26,191 bases of DNA from a virus, in IMG/VR virus record IMGVR_UViG_3300025647_000233, positions 1 through 26,191 of that record; one strand, given 5' to 3'. Numbering within the stretch: position 1 is the first letter of the stretch; every line of letters begins with the position of its first letter. The notes under the pieces are model-generated. The model was given only the letters and a program-made list of their open reading frames with translations. It was not told the origin of the DNA and searched no databases. This document shows positions 1 through 9,185 of the stretch, in pieces. Made by a program: the position numbers and the translations under genes.

Positions 1-1
1 A

Positions 2-2851
2 TCCGACGACGGTCAAACCAATGGCGCAAACGGAACAGTGGTTGCAGGAGCCGGTGCTGACGGTGGCAATGTTCAAGGAACAGGAACAGGTAGCCCAATT
101 CCAAAAGCATTCATTGAAAAAATTACACCTAGAAGTAATCCATTCAATGGCTTTGCTACAATGACATATTCTGTAAGTGTATATTTTTTAAGTTCAGCAC
201 AATTTAGAAAAATAATGACCACTGGTGTTAAAGATGTTGTGGGTCTTGATTTGATTATGCAATCAGGCGGTGCAACCGCAGAAGGTAAAGGGCAATATGG
301 AGCAACTAGAAGTCCTTATTTTTCGCTAGATTATTACATTGATGATATTGAACTAAAAGGGGTGGTATCGGGTACGAGTGTCGGAGCACCGCATAACGTA
401 TTTGAAATTTTCTTTAATGTTACAGAGCCAAACGGATTAACATTCCTTGACAATCTCCACGCTGGAGTCCATAATTTTTTAAAGCGTGTTGAAAAAATGT
501 CTGACGATGATATTGGACCAGCCAGCTACACAAATCAACTGTACTTAATGGTTGTTAGATTTTATGGATGGGATGCAAATGGCGAGATGGTCGATGGCAC
601 TAAAATTAATAAAACTGAATCAACTAGCGATCCCAAAGCAGTTACTGAGAAATTTATTCCATTTATTTTCAGAGGAATCAAATTTAAACTTGACAATAAT
701 TTAGTTCGCTATCGTTGTGAATGCTCGTGCCCGCAATCACATTATGCAATGTCGGCAGCGCATGGAACATTACCGTTTAATGTTGATGTAGCAGGCAATA
801 CATTAGGAACGGTATTAGCTGGGTCGGCTAATGCAAAAACTTCAACACTAAATGAGCCTGATGCGGCTGAAACAGCCAGAGATAATGACCAAACAACAGC
901 AGCCCAGCAAAATAATCAGAATAAAAAATCAGAGTATATTAGTTTAGTTGATGCATTAAACAACGAACAACAAAAATTAGTTAAAAAAGGATTACTAACA
1001 TACCCTAATACATATCAAATTGAGTTTGAACCAGGTTACGGTATTGAGAAGAAAAAAATCATTTTTGATGGTAGTACTAATAAATCTGCAAGTGCTATGC
1101 CTTCGACCGACGCAAACCCAAGCGCACCAGAAACTGACCGAGTTAACAAAGAAAATAGAATTGTAAGTTTCCAGGCTGGAACTAGCATTATGCAAATTAT
1201 TGAACAAACAGTTCGTAATAGTGAATTTATTCGTGAACAACAAAACATTATCATTGACGAAGTCACTAAAAAACCAGTTCCAAAAGATCCAAATAAAAAG
1301 AATGAAACATTTGTATGGTTTAAAATTAACACCACAGTATTACCATCAAAGTTAGTTGATCCGATTACCGGTGACTATGCGTATGATATTACGTATACTA
1401 TTTCACCATATGCAGTTAATACTAATGCCACTGCATATTTCCCGTCAAGTTTTTATAGAGGCGTGCATAAACGTTTCCCATATTGGTTCACTGGAGAAAA
1501 CACACAAATTTTAAGTTTAAACCAGGAGTTTAACTATATGTACTATACGCAGTTTGGTAGCGAACCAGGTGCGTTAGAAAAGAATTTAGGAATGAACACA
1601 ATACATGTTGCTAAACGGTATTACATGCCGCACGCTGATGAAACATCCCACGGAGGAGCTAATCGTGTTACTGAACCAGCAGCAAGTATGGCCAGTATTT
1701 TATATAGTCCTGGTGATTTAGCAAACGTAACAATAGAAATTATGGGAGATCCGGATTTTATCGCCCAGAGTGAAATATTTTATACTCCGCGTGTTAGACA
1801 GAAAGTAGCAGGATTAGACGCCTGGCTTCCGGATGGCTCGGTGAATTACGACGCAAGCGAAGTACTGTTTAGCATCGAATACAACACACCTTACGACTAT
1901 GATAATGACGGAGTAATGCAGGTTGGCAAGAACAATCCATACAAAAAGTCTAGACTACCGGGTAATGCCGATGGACCAGTGATGTCTATAGCATATAGAG
2001 CAAATGAGATTATAACTAATCTAAGTAAAGGTGCCTTTACTCAAAAGATTCAAGGCACGTTGATTTTATGGTCAGACAGCGATAAGATTAAGAGAGACGA
2101 AAAAGGAAATCTTGTTACCACTGATACTAAGCGAAAATCAGACATAGCAGAAAGTATGTCAGATGCAGATAAACAAAGATTACTAAAATCAAGTGTAACC
2201 GAAACAGACGCAGAAGCCGCTCTTATGGATACTGCATTAGAGCATAATACAGAAATGGACTCAGATCAAACCAAGATGCTGTTAGATCAAGAGGCCGATT
2301 TTGCAGTTGAAGAAGATACAGCAAGTGTTCAAGTACCGGATACAGTTTCTGATGATACCCCAGGTGCAACGACAATCGAAGATCACAATGCAGCGATGTT
2401 AGAACAACAAAAATTAAATAGTGGGGAACCATTAACAAGTGATGTTCCGGGCCCAGACGCAATTAGTAATCCTGATCCTGTACCAAGCCCGGTAAATGAT
2501 ACACCGGCTACTTCAACCACTGAAGAGTTCAATAATCCTGCACCACCACCGACTGGACCGGGCTGGACCGAACCAGAACAGCTTTCACGTATTCCACCGG
2601 GCGTAACAGAAGACCCGTTAACTGAAGGCACTGATCAAATGTATTACTATAAAGGCAAGAATATCAGTGGTCGCACACAAGCAGAACTTGATGCACAAAT
2701 CCAGGCAATTGATTCCGGAGAGCCGGTTTCCTATGATGCATATGATCCGATGTTAAATCAACGTGTGCGTGTTAATTATGATCCTGTAACCGACACTACT
2801 GTTGAAGAAGGATATTACGATGAAACAACTGGTAAGTTTATTAAGGATTAA
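2..2851 (+). CDS. Baseplate hub protein candidate (gp27-like), 5' partial
   Basis: The frame is open from base 2, so the true start lies upstream of the window. The first in-window start-like codon is GTG at 38, but there is no reason to think translation begins there. The visible N-terminus is a Gly/Thr-rich linker, followed by a folded domain with segments such as VFEIFFNVTEPNGLTF (about 400-445) and LYLMVVRFYGWD (about 540-575). Further on come SIMQIIEQTVRNSEFI (about 1185-1230), LNQEFNYMYYTQFG (about 1515-1560) and GDPDFIAQSEIFYTPR (about 1745-1795). From about 2090 onward the chain turns acidic, then Pro/Thr-rich, and looks disordered, ending in a short Tyr-rich segment. Hub proteins of the gp27 type sit on the spike and start the tail tube. 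The neighbouring spike gene 21 bases downstream supports that role. There is a CECSC cluster near 717-731. The gp27 call is inferred from motif style and position; another large hub or tail-structure protein is possible. Confidence 0.6.
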   Translation, partial: SDDGQTNGANGTVVAGAGADGGNVQGTGTGSPIPKAFIEKITPRSNPFNGFATMTYSVSVYFLSSAQFRKIMTTGVKDVVGLDLIMQSGGATAEGKGQYGATRSPYFSLDYYIDDIELKGVVSGTSVGAPHNVFEIFFNVTEPNGLTFLDNLHAGVHNFLKRVEKMSDDDIGPASYTNQLYLMVVRFYGWDANGEMVDGTKINKTESTSDPKAVTEKFIPFIFRGIKFKLDNNLVRYRCECSCPQSHYAMSAAHGTLPFNVDVAGNTLGTVLAGSANAKTSTLNEPDAAETARDNDQTTAAQQNNQNKKSEYISLVDALNNEQQKLVKKGLLTYPNTYQIEFEPGYGIEKKKIIFDGSTNKSASAMPSTDANPSAPETDRVNKENRIVSFQAGTSIMQIIEQTVRNSEFIREQQNIIIDEVTKKPVPKDPNKKNETFVWFKINTTVLPSKLVDPITGDYAYDITYTISPYAVNTNATAYFPSSFYRGVHKRFPYWFTGENTQILSLNQEFNYMYYTQFGSEPGALEKNLGMNTIHVAKRYYMPHADETSHGGANRVTEPAASMASILYSPGDLANVTIEIMGDPDFIAQSEIFYTPRVRQKVAGLDAWLPDGSVNYDASEVLFSIEYNTPYDYDNDGVMQVGKNNPYKKSRLPGNADGPVMSIAYRANEIITNLSKGAFTQKIQGTLILWSDSDKIKRDEKGNLVTTDTKRKSDIAESMSDADKQRLLKSSVTETDAEAALMDTALEHNTEMDSDQTKMLLDQEADFAVEEDTASVQVPDTVSDDTPGATTIEDHNAAMLEQQKLNSGEPLTSDVPGPDAISNPDPVPSPVNDTPATSTTEEFNNPAPPPTGPGWTEPEQLSRIPPGVTEDPLTEGTDQMYYYKGKNISGRTQAELDAQIQAIDSGEPVSYDAYDPMLNQRVRVNYDPVTDTTVEEGYYDETTGKFIKD

Positions 2852-2872
2852 TAACAAGAACTAATTAAAGTT

Positions 2873-4387
2873 ATGGCAGAGAATCTAACAAGAAGCAAAG
2901 GAAGACCACGAAGTTATCAATTAGACCGTGGCGGCACGGTCGCTGAATCGGGCCCATTTATTGGCGAAGTTATGAATAACCGAGACCCGGCTAGAACAGG
3001 ACGTATTCAAGTTTACATTCCAGAATTTGGCTCTAATGATAGATCAGATTCAACAACTTGGCGTACAGTTCGGTATCTAAGTCCTTTTTATGGAACTACT
3101 CCGCATTCAGGATCAAGTGAAGGGACAGGGACAGGTAACGGCGAAGGTAATTCTAATAGTTATGGTATGTGGTTCACAGTCCCAGATGTTGGAGTTAAAG
3201 TGCTGTGCTTCTTTGTCAATGGCGACGCGAATCAGGGGTATTATGTCGGCAGTGTTCCGGATCCTGATTTGTTACACATGATTCCAGCTGTTGGTGCGTC
3301 AGAAAATTTCGTCTTTGACAACGATCAACAAGCACAAAAATTTGCTAATGCTACTAGATTACCTGTAGCTGAACTTAATAATAAAAATGAAGCTATCAGA
3401 GAAGCAGCACAAGGATATTCTGAACAGAGACCGGTACATGCAGTTGTTGCAGCAACAATGTTTCAGCAAGGTGTAATCAATGACCGAGTCAGAGGACCGA
3501 TTGGATCATCAAGCAATAGAGAATCACCTAGTGCTGTTTTTGGTATTAGTACACCGGGGAGACCTATATATCAAAGCGGTGTAAATGAGTATAATATTCG
3601 TCAGAGTTTAAATACCGGTGCAGCGACCAAAAAAGATTTTAAAGTTGTGGGTCGACGTGGTGGTCATTCTATTGTTATGGATGATGGTGATATTGAAGGC
3701 AACGATAATTTAATTAGAATTCGAACGTCTAAGGGACATCAAATAACACTCAGTGACGACGGCAACTGCTTGCATATTATGCATGCCAATGGCCAATCTT
3801 GGGTTGAACTAGGTAAAGAAGGTACTATTGATATGTATGCCGCTAATTCTGTAAATGTTAGAAGTAGCGGGACAATTAACATGCATTCTGACGAAGACGT
3901 TAACATTTATGCTGGCAGAAATTTAAGTATGCACAGCAAGAAAAAAACATTTATCGAATCGCAAGATGAAATACATGTGATTTCTGAAAAAGATTTTGTT
4001 TTACATAGCGATAAGAAAATAACAATGTCTAGTGATGGAACCCTTGCGATTTCAAGTGAGAGTTCTGCTAGCATTAATGCAGGTGGAAATCTTGTAGCCA
4101 ATGGCGCATTAGTGTTACTGAATACTAACGGCGCATTGCCAAGCACAGAAGCGAAGTACGCCATTAGAACAACTTTGTCTGATTCTACGTTTGCAGATGC
4201 CGGGTGGGTCACCGAACAGTCAAAACTTGATAGTATTTGTACCAGAGTGCCTGCACACGAACCATGGGATGGTCATAACCTAGGAGTTCCAACGAATGTT
4301 AGTTATGGTCCAGCTAGTCAAACACAGCCAAATGATTCTGTATCCAGCAAATTAAACTCTGTAACTAATATAGGAGTTCAAAAGTAA
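2873..4387 (+). CDS. 5: Baseplate central spike, gp5/VgrG-like, lacking the lysozyme domain
   Basis: This 504-residue protein would form the trimeric membrane-piercing spike under the hub. Residues about 25-135 read as the gp5 N-terminal OB domain: GPFIGEVMNNRDPARTGRIQ, then a TWRTVRYLSPFYG strand, then MWFTVPDVGVKVLCFFVNGD and GYYVGSVPDP. Residues about 260-320 match the conserved neck seen in phage spike proteins (GGHSIVMDDGD, LIRIRTSKGHQITLSDD, GQSWVELGKEG). Residues about 315-425 are short strand repeats such as GTIDMYAANSVNVRSSGTIN and DVNIYAGRNLSMHS, the intertwined beta-helix stalk. T4 gp5 carries a lysozyme domain between the OB fold and the helix. Here that stretch (about 135-260) shows no lysozyme signature and is too short for one. 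The ATG at 2873 has only a weak purine stretch upstream. Its stop overlaps the next ATG by one base, so the two are probably translationally coupled. Confidence 0.88.
   Translation: MAENLTRSKGRPRSYQLDRGGTVAESGPFIGEVMNNRDPARTGRIQVYIPEFGSNDRSDSTTWRTVRYLSPFYGTTPHSGSSEGTGTGNGEGNSNSYGMWFTVPDVGVKVLCFFVNGDANQGYYVGSVPDPDLLHMIPAVGASENFVFDNDQQAQKFANATRLPVAELNNKNEAIREAAQGYSEQRPVHAVVAATMFQQGVINDRVRGPIGSSSNRESPSAVFGISTPGRPIYQSGVNEYNIRQSLNTGAATKKDFKVVGRRGGHSIVMDDGDIEGNDNLIRIRTSKGHQITLSDDGNCLHIMHANGQSWVELGKEGTIDMYAANSVNVRSSGTINMHSDEDVNIYAGRNLSMHSKKKTFIESQDEIHVISEKDFVLHSDKKITMSSDGTLAISSESSASINAGGNLVANGALVLLNTNGALPSTEAKYAIRTTLSDSTFADAGWVTEQSKLDSICTRVPAHEPWDGHNLGVPTNVSYGPASQTQPNDSVSSKLNSVTNIGVQK
4372..4376 (+). 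promoter_or_regulatory. Ribosome binding site for the 317-residue protein
   Basis: AGGAG lies ten bases before the ATG at 4387, inside the last codons of the spike gene. It fixes the start of the next gene, which overlaps the spike stop codon by one base (TAATG). Confidence 0.7.
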
Positions 4388-5340
4388 TGTCAATTAAAGG
4401 ACTAAACATTAGTGATATTGCTAGTCAAACAACTGTTAAAACTGGAGTTGGAACAATGTCACCTAATCAAGTAGGAACCTTGTTAGCTCAACAAGCTAAA
4501 GAAGCCAACTTGTCTGCTACTGAAATATCAGCTACTGGAGCTGTTGGAAAGTATGGCCTCACTCCAAGCGAATTAGAAAAAAACGGGTATTTAAAACCGG
4601 GGTTGTTAGACCGTTACGGCAATGACCCAACAAAAATGGAATCACTATTAAGAAGTCCTGGCGCCTGGACTGGCAAAGATGGAATCGAATCGGTTAGCAA
4701 CGTACTGAATAACGAAAAGTTACAAACTACAATCAAAACCGAATCGCTGAATACATCGTTGAATGAGCTAACATCTAGCGGATTATTAACAGGAACAGAA
4801 TCTCCGGAGGTTATTGGGTCTTTAACCAGTGTAACAAGTAAGTTTAATATCGATAGTGTTGGAAAATGGCTAAACAATAGTTTACCAGCAGACATGTCAT
4901 TGAGTATGGATTCAATTGCACGTGGTGCTCAATATGCTACTGAATTTGTAGACTCGAAAATGAGTGCATTATTCGGTGGTACAAGTAAAGCAATGAGTTC
5001 CTTGTTTAGTGGAAGTGCTGCGCCTCAAGTAGTAGTACCTAAAGTTGCATCACAAACAGTTAACAGAGATGCAATTGACGATTCGATGCGTTCGCTTATT
5101 GGAAATGCTAAAGTTCCAGCACCAAATTACACAGGACTACTAGATCAAGCGTCTGCTGAGTTACCGTCATTGAGCGGAATTCCGGTGGCTGGTGTAGATA
5201 TGTCTGGACCTGTTGAAGTATGCGAATGCTCGGACCCAACCTTAATTGGACCAAATAAAGAAGAATGTGAGGATGCTGGTGGAGTATGGACTTGTCGAAT
5301 AGTAAATAACAGTAATAATCCACCGACAACATTGGTATAA
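4387..5340 (+). CDS. Hub-associated structural protein with degenerate lysozyme-like motif
   Basis: This protein of 317 residues has no signal peptide or membrane segment. Residues about 30-120 contain SATGAVGKYGLTPSELEKNG, then YLKPGLLDRYG, then SPGAWTGKDGIESVSNVLNN. The GxxGKYxxxPxxLxxxGYLKP pattern recalls the GKYQF segment of phage tail lysozyme and transglycosylase-like domains, but I see no convincing catalytic Glu before it. It is probably a structural remnant or a related binding fold. The middle is Ser-rich and helical in character. The C-terminus (about 5210-5300) has four cysteines: CEC, then ECEDAGGVWTC. The gene sits between the spike and gp25, which is where accessory hub or spike-tip proteins are often encoded. 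Because the spike itself lacks a lysozyme domain, this is the only candidate in the window for that function. Activity is unproven and doubtful; the exact role is unknown. Confidence 0.6.
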   Translation: MSIKGLNISDIASQTTVKTGVGTMSPNQVGTLLAQQAKEANLSATEISATGAVGKYGLTPSELEKNGYLKPGLLDRYGNDPTKMESLLRSPGAWTGKDGIESVSNVLNNEKLQTTIKTESLNTSLNELTSSGLLTGTESPEVIGSLTSVTSKFNIDSVGKWLNNSLPADMSLSMDSIARGAQYATEFVDSKMSALFGGTSKAMSSLFSGSAAPQVVVPKVASQTVNRDAIDDSMRSLIGNAKVPAPNYTGLLDQASAELPSLSGIPVAGVDMSGPVEVCECSDPTLIGPNKEECEDAGGVWTCRIVNNSNNPPTTLV

Positions 5341-5344
5341 TAAT

Positions 5345-5722
5345 ATGGCAATCAGATTCAAAGGTTTTAGTACCATTAACAAGTATAAAAAATTTACATT
5401 AACTGATTATGAATTAGTTAAGCGTGATTTATTAAATCACTTTTCTATTAGAGAAGGCCAGTTACCAGGACGCCCGGACTTTGGAACTAAGTTGTGGAAT
5501 TTTATTTTTGAACCATCAACTACAGATATTCATAGACAGATTAAATCAGAAGTTGAACGTATTGTAAAATATGATCCAAGAATTAATCTTAACGATATTG
5601 TAATTTCAACCGACGAAAATGGTATTATATTGGAGTTAGTTGTTACTATAATACCAAACATCAATCCTCAAGTTCTTGAACTTAAATTCGACGAAGAATC
5701 GCAAACAGTCCGATACCTATAA
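5345..5722 (+). CDS. 25: Baseplate wedge/sheath initiator, gp25 (GPW/gp25 family)
   Basis: This protein has 125 residues, about the usual family length. The conserved core is visible: KRDLLNHFSIREGQLPGRPD followed by FGTKLWNFIFEP (residues about 27-56), then a helix with VERIVKYDPRINLNDIVIS, and a last strand pair ending ELKFDEE. The R-P-x-F-G...F-E-P pattern is the family hallmark. In T4 and in P2 (gpW) this small protein sits on the baseplate wedge and nucleates sheath assembly around the tube. It starts four bases after the previous stop with no clear Shine-Dalgarno, so reinitiation is likely. It lies directly before gp6, the same order as W-J in P2-type tails. Confidence 0.93.
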   Translation: MAIRFKGFSTINKYKKFTLTDYELVKRDLLNHFSIREGQLPGRPDFGTKLWNFIFEPSTTDIHRQIKSEVERIVKYDPRINLNDIVISTDENGIILELVVTIIPNINPQVLELKFDEESQTVRYL

Positions 5723-5734
5723 ACTACGCCGTTA

Positions 5735-5750
5735 ATTTATTCCATAAATA
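5735..5750 (+). promoter_or_regulatory. Late-promoter-like CATAAATA within an inverted repeat
   Basis: The 60-base gap between gp25 and gp6 is one of the two largest in the window. It holds CATAAATA at 5743-5750, one base from the T4 late promoter core TATAAATA. The same bases form the right arm of a perfect 6-bp inverted repeat, ATTTAT-TCC-ATAAAT (5735-5749). The site lies 33 bases before the gp6 start codon, a plausible promoter-to-gene distance. Function is inferred from the match, from the intergenic position, and from a second copy before the tail fibre gene. Confidence 0.5.
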
Positions 5751-5767
5751 ATACGATTACAACAAAG

Positions 5768-5773
5768 TAAGAG
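5768..5773 (+). promoter_or_regulatory. Ribosome binding site for gp6
   Basis: TAAGAG lies nine bases before the ATG at 5783 and supports this start over later in-frame ATG codons. The match to the Shine-Dalgarno sequence is partial. Confidence 0.5.
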
Positions 5774-5782
5774 TTTTATAAT

Positions 5783-8700
5783 ATGGCTACAACTTCACGT
5801 CAAACTACAATATTTGGTATCGAGGATTGGAAAAGAATCTATCAAACATACCGAGAAGCTGACTTCCAATCGTATAATTTTGAAACTTTACGCAAAAGTT
5901 TTGTAGATTACCTTCGTCAGTACTATCCAGAAACATTTAATGATTTTGTAGAATCAAGTGAATTTGTAGCATTATTGGATCTGATTGCCTTTATGGGACA
6001 GAGTCTAAGTTTTCGTGTTGATTTAAATAGTCGCGAAAACTTCTTAGACACAGCCGAACGTCGTGACAGCGTAGTTAATCTGGCTAAACTAATTGGGTAC
6101 ACTCCAAAGAGAAATCAATCATCTCGAGGATTCTTAAAGATTACAGCAATTAGTACGACAGAGAATGTTAGAGACTATAACAGAAATAATTTAGCAAATA
6201 TTACGGTAAAATGGAACGACCGATCTAATCCCGATTGGCAAGAACAATTTAAAGCTGTTGTTAACGCTATACTTGTTAGTAGCCAAACGGTAGGAAATCC
6301 AGGACATAGTGCTTCGCTATTAGGAATTAATACTAGCGAATATTCTATTAATCAAGCACAAGGATTCTTACCAGTTATTCCTTATAGTGCAACAGTTGAC
6401 AATATTAATATGAATTTTGAAGTTATCAGCGGTTCGAGCGTTAATAAAAGTTACATTTACGAGCCAAGCCCACGCACTGGTGCTGATTTTAATATGCTGT
6501 ATCGTAATGACGGCTTAGGATTTGGTAGTAAAAATACAGGCTACTTTTTCTACTTCAAGCAAGGCGGATTGCAATCAAGAGATTTTGTATTAAGCGAACG
6601 AATTTCAAATCGAGCAGTTGATGTTAATATCGAAGGTGTCAACGACAACGATGTTTGGTTATATCGAATTAATCCAAATACAGGCGAAATCATAGAAGAG
6701 TGGACGCAAGTCGAAAACATTTATGGAACTTCAACACAAACAACTGTAGCCGATAGAAAGCTATTTTCAGTTTCAAGCCGAGCCAATGATCAAATTACAT
6801 TAAACTTTGGTGATGGCGTATTCAGTCAAATTCCAGTAGGAACATTCCGTGTATTCGTTCGAAGCAGCAACGGTTTGGTCTACGTTATTAATCCAGATGA
6901 AATGCAAAGCATTGATGTATCAACAACATATGTTAGTCGTACCGGAAGACTAGAAACAGTAACGTTCACAGTAGGTTTACAAGAAAATGTCTCAAATAGT
7001 CGTGCAAGAGAAACACTGAGCGATATTAAAAATAGAGCACCTGCTCGTTTTTATACGCAAAACCGAATGGTAAACGGAGAAGATTACAATAACTTTCCAT
7101 ATACAAAATTTAACAGTATTATTAAAAGTAAAGCAGTTAACAGATCAAATGTAGGTACAAGTCGTTATTTAGATTTAGTTGATCCAACCGGAAAGTACTC
7201 ATCTGTTAATAGTTTTGGTTCTGATGGTGCATTATATAAAGATATTTCAGAATCCAGCTTTGGATTTACTTTTGTTGATAAAAATGATATTGAAAGTGTA
7301 ATTAGAAATCAAGTCGAGCCAACACTAGCTAGCCGACCAAGTATACAATTTTATTACGATCAATTTGATAGATTTGACCTAACAAAGTTTGATATGTATT
7401 GGAATTTAAGTACCAGTGGTGTTAACGAAACTACGGGATATTTTATTGATTCATCAGGAATCCCAATGACAATTGGCACAGGAATTGGCGATGATCGACA
7501 ATTTTTAATTGAAAATTGTTTAGTAAAGTTTACGGCGCCTGCTGGTCAGTATTTTGATAATAATAACAGACTAAGGACAGGAACGCCAACTGCACCCGGC
7601 GACAAATTAAGAATATGGGCTAGTATTAAAGATTTAATCGGTAACGGCACTAACGGCGGGCTGGGCAATGACAGCGATGGTATCGGACCGGTAACCATTA
7701 ATAATTACGTACCTACGGGTTCTGTTGCAAACCTGGTTATTCCGGTATTTAACACCGACCTTGCAACAAGTTTTGAACAATTAATATTAGCTCAGATTGA
7801 ATTGTACAGAAATTTTGGTATTGGTTATAACAATAAGTCCGGCACATGGTATATTATTTCAAGTAATAATCTTGATGCAGATAGCAATTTCAGCTTAGCC
7901 TTTGCGCAGGATTCTACATCTTCGGGCCTCGACGCCAGTTGGCTAGTAAAATTTATTAGTACCGGTACTAGTTATACAGTTACTTCGAGAGCTCTTGACT
8001 ATTATTTTTCAAGTGTATCAGAAACGCGATTTTTCTTTGATGATAGCCGTGCAGTATATGATACCAAAACTGGTAAAGTGGTAAATGATTTCGTACGAGT
8101 GCTAAAAACCAATAGTCAACCAGACAGTAATAATCCATTGAGTAATGATTATGTATTAGATATTATCGGACAAACTGTTGAATCTGATGGATTTGTTAAT
8201 GATTTTAATGTACTAATTAGTTTTGCTGATACAGACTCAGACAATATTCCGGATAATCCAGATTTTTTCGATGATATAATTGCACCAACAGTTAACCCTG
8301 ATTCAAAATATGTGTTTTTTGAACAAACAATTGATTTTGATAATTTAGAACGTTGGTTACCACTAGGATCGGGTGTTGTTAATGTTAATTATGGAACTGA
8401 AAATGAAATTAATCTCGCTAAGAGTGAATATGCCAATGGACAGATATTTTACGCTTATACAGATCAGAAATTCTTTGTTCTAACAATTAGTAATAATATC
8501 AGAACAATTACCGAAACCACTGGATATAGATCATATGTTGGTCGTAGCGATATACAATTCCAGTATAAGCATAATAGTCCAGAAACCAGACGAATTAATC
8601 CAGGTGTTACTAATATCATTGAATTGTTTGTGGTTACTGCTAGTTACTATGCTGATTATCAAAAGTATATTTCGGATACAACAAATACCGTTGAAGAACC

Positions 8701-9169
8701 AACACCGCCAACAATCGACGAACTTTCTCTTCAATACGAGTCGTTAAACGATAGTAAAATGTTGTCTGACAACATTATTTTTAATAGTGTTACTTTCAAA
8801 CCATTGTTTGGCGATAAAGCAAACACTGCATTGCAGGCCTATATTAAAGTTGTTAAAGTTCCAGGAAGTATTGTAAGTAATAGTGAAATTAAAAGTCGTG
8901 TAATTGAAACTATTAACAACTATTTTAATATAGAAAATTGGGATTTTGGCGATACATTCTATTTTACAGAGTTAGCGTCATACATTCACAGCGAGCTTGG
9001 TTCAATGGTAAATTCAATTATACTTTTACCGAAAGATACAACCAAATCATTTGGACATTTATATGAAATTAAGTCTACGCCAAACGAAATTTTTGTTAGT
9101 GCTGCGACAGTAAATGACGTTATTATTATCGATGATTTAACATCAAGCCAATTAAGAATAACACAATAA
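5783..9169 (+). CDS. 6: Baseplate wedge protein gp6 (baseplate J-like), enlarged
   Basis: gp6 forms dimers that ring the baseplate and, with gp7, make up the core wedge that triggers contraction. The N-terminus is typical: FESL-like helices, then FVALLDLIAFMGQSLSFRVD, NSRENFLDTAERRDSVVNLA, and KLIGYTPKRNQSSRG (residues about 65-125). Another conserved segment, NRAPARFYTQNRMVNGEDYN, lies at about 417-437. The C-terminal J-type domain (about 1010-1128) includes AYIKVVKVPGSIVSNSEIKS, INNYFNIENWDFGDTFYFTE and LGSMVNSIILLPKD. T4 gp6 has about 660 residues, whereas this has 1128. The extra length lies mainly between about 480 and 990, a Tyr/Asp/Asn-rich beta segment with no family I recognise, which may be a surface decoration. 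The gene follows gp25 and is followed after 16 bases by the giant wedge protein. Confidence 0.9.
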   Translation: MATTSRQTTIFGIEDWKRIYQTYREADFQSYNFETLRKSFVDYLRQYYPETFNDFVESSEFVALLDLIAFMGQSLSFRVDLNSRENFLDTAERRDSVVNLAKLIGYTPKRNQSSRGFLKITAISTTENVRDYNRNNLANITVKWNDRSNPDWQEQFKAVVNAILVSSQTVGNPGHSASLLGINTSEYSINQAQGFLPVIPYSATVDNINMNFEVISGSSVNKSYIYEPSPRTGADFNMLYRNDGLGFGSKNTGYFFYFKQGGLQSRDFVLSERISNRAVDVNIEGVNDNDVWLYRINPNTGEIIEEWTQVENIYGTSTQTTVADRKLFSVSSRANDQITLNFGDGVFSQIPVGTFRVFVRSSNGLVYVINPDEMQSIDVSTTYVSRTGRLETVTFTVGLQENVSNSRARETLSDIKNRAPARFYTQNRMVNGEDYNNFPYTKFNSIIKSKAVNRSNVGTSRYLDLVDPTGKYSSVNSFGSDGALYKDISESSFGFTFVDKNDIESVIRNQVEPTLASRPSIQFYYDQFDRFDLTKFDMYWNLSTSGVNETTGYFIDSSGIPMTIGTGIGDDRQFLIENCLVKFTAPAGQYFDNNNRLRTGTPTAPGDKLRIWASIKDLIGNGTNGGLGNDSDGIGPVTINNYVPTGSVANLVIPVFNTDLATSFEQLILAQIELYRNFGIGYNNKSGTWYIISSNNLDADSNFSLAFAQDSTSSGLDASWLVKFISTGTSYTVTSRALDYYFSSVSETRFFFDDSRAVYDTKTGKVVNDFVRVLKTNSQPDSNNPLSNDYVLDIIGQTVESDGFVNDFNVLISFADTDSDNIPDNPDFFDDIIAPTVNPDSKYVFFEQTIDFDNLERWLPLGSGVVNVNYGTENEINLAKSEYANGQIFYAYTDQKFFVLTISNNIRTITETTGYRSYVGRSDIQFQYKHNSPETRRINPGVTNIIELFVVTASYYADYQKYISDTTNTVEEPTPPTIDELSLQYESLNDSKMLSDNIIFNSVTFKPLFGDKANTALQAYIKVVKVPGSIVSNSEIKSRVIETINNYFNIENWDFGDTFYFTELASYIHSELGSMVNSIILLPKDTTKSFGHLYEIKSTPNEIFVSAATVNDVIIIDDLTSSQLRITQ

Positions 9170-9170
9170 T

Positions 9171-9174
9171 GGAG
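9171..9174 (+). promoter_or_regulatory. Ribosome binding site for the giant protein
   Basis: GGAG directly follows the gp6 stop codon and lies eleven bases before the ATG at 9186. It supports that start for the 5052-residue frame. Confidence 0.65.
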
Positions 9175-9185
9175 TAAGATAAAAT

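Noticed and set aside
38-40. GTG as the true start of the hub candidate
   Set aside because: The frame is open to the window edge, the codons before it continue the same Gly/Asn/Thr-rich composition, and there is no ribosome site.
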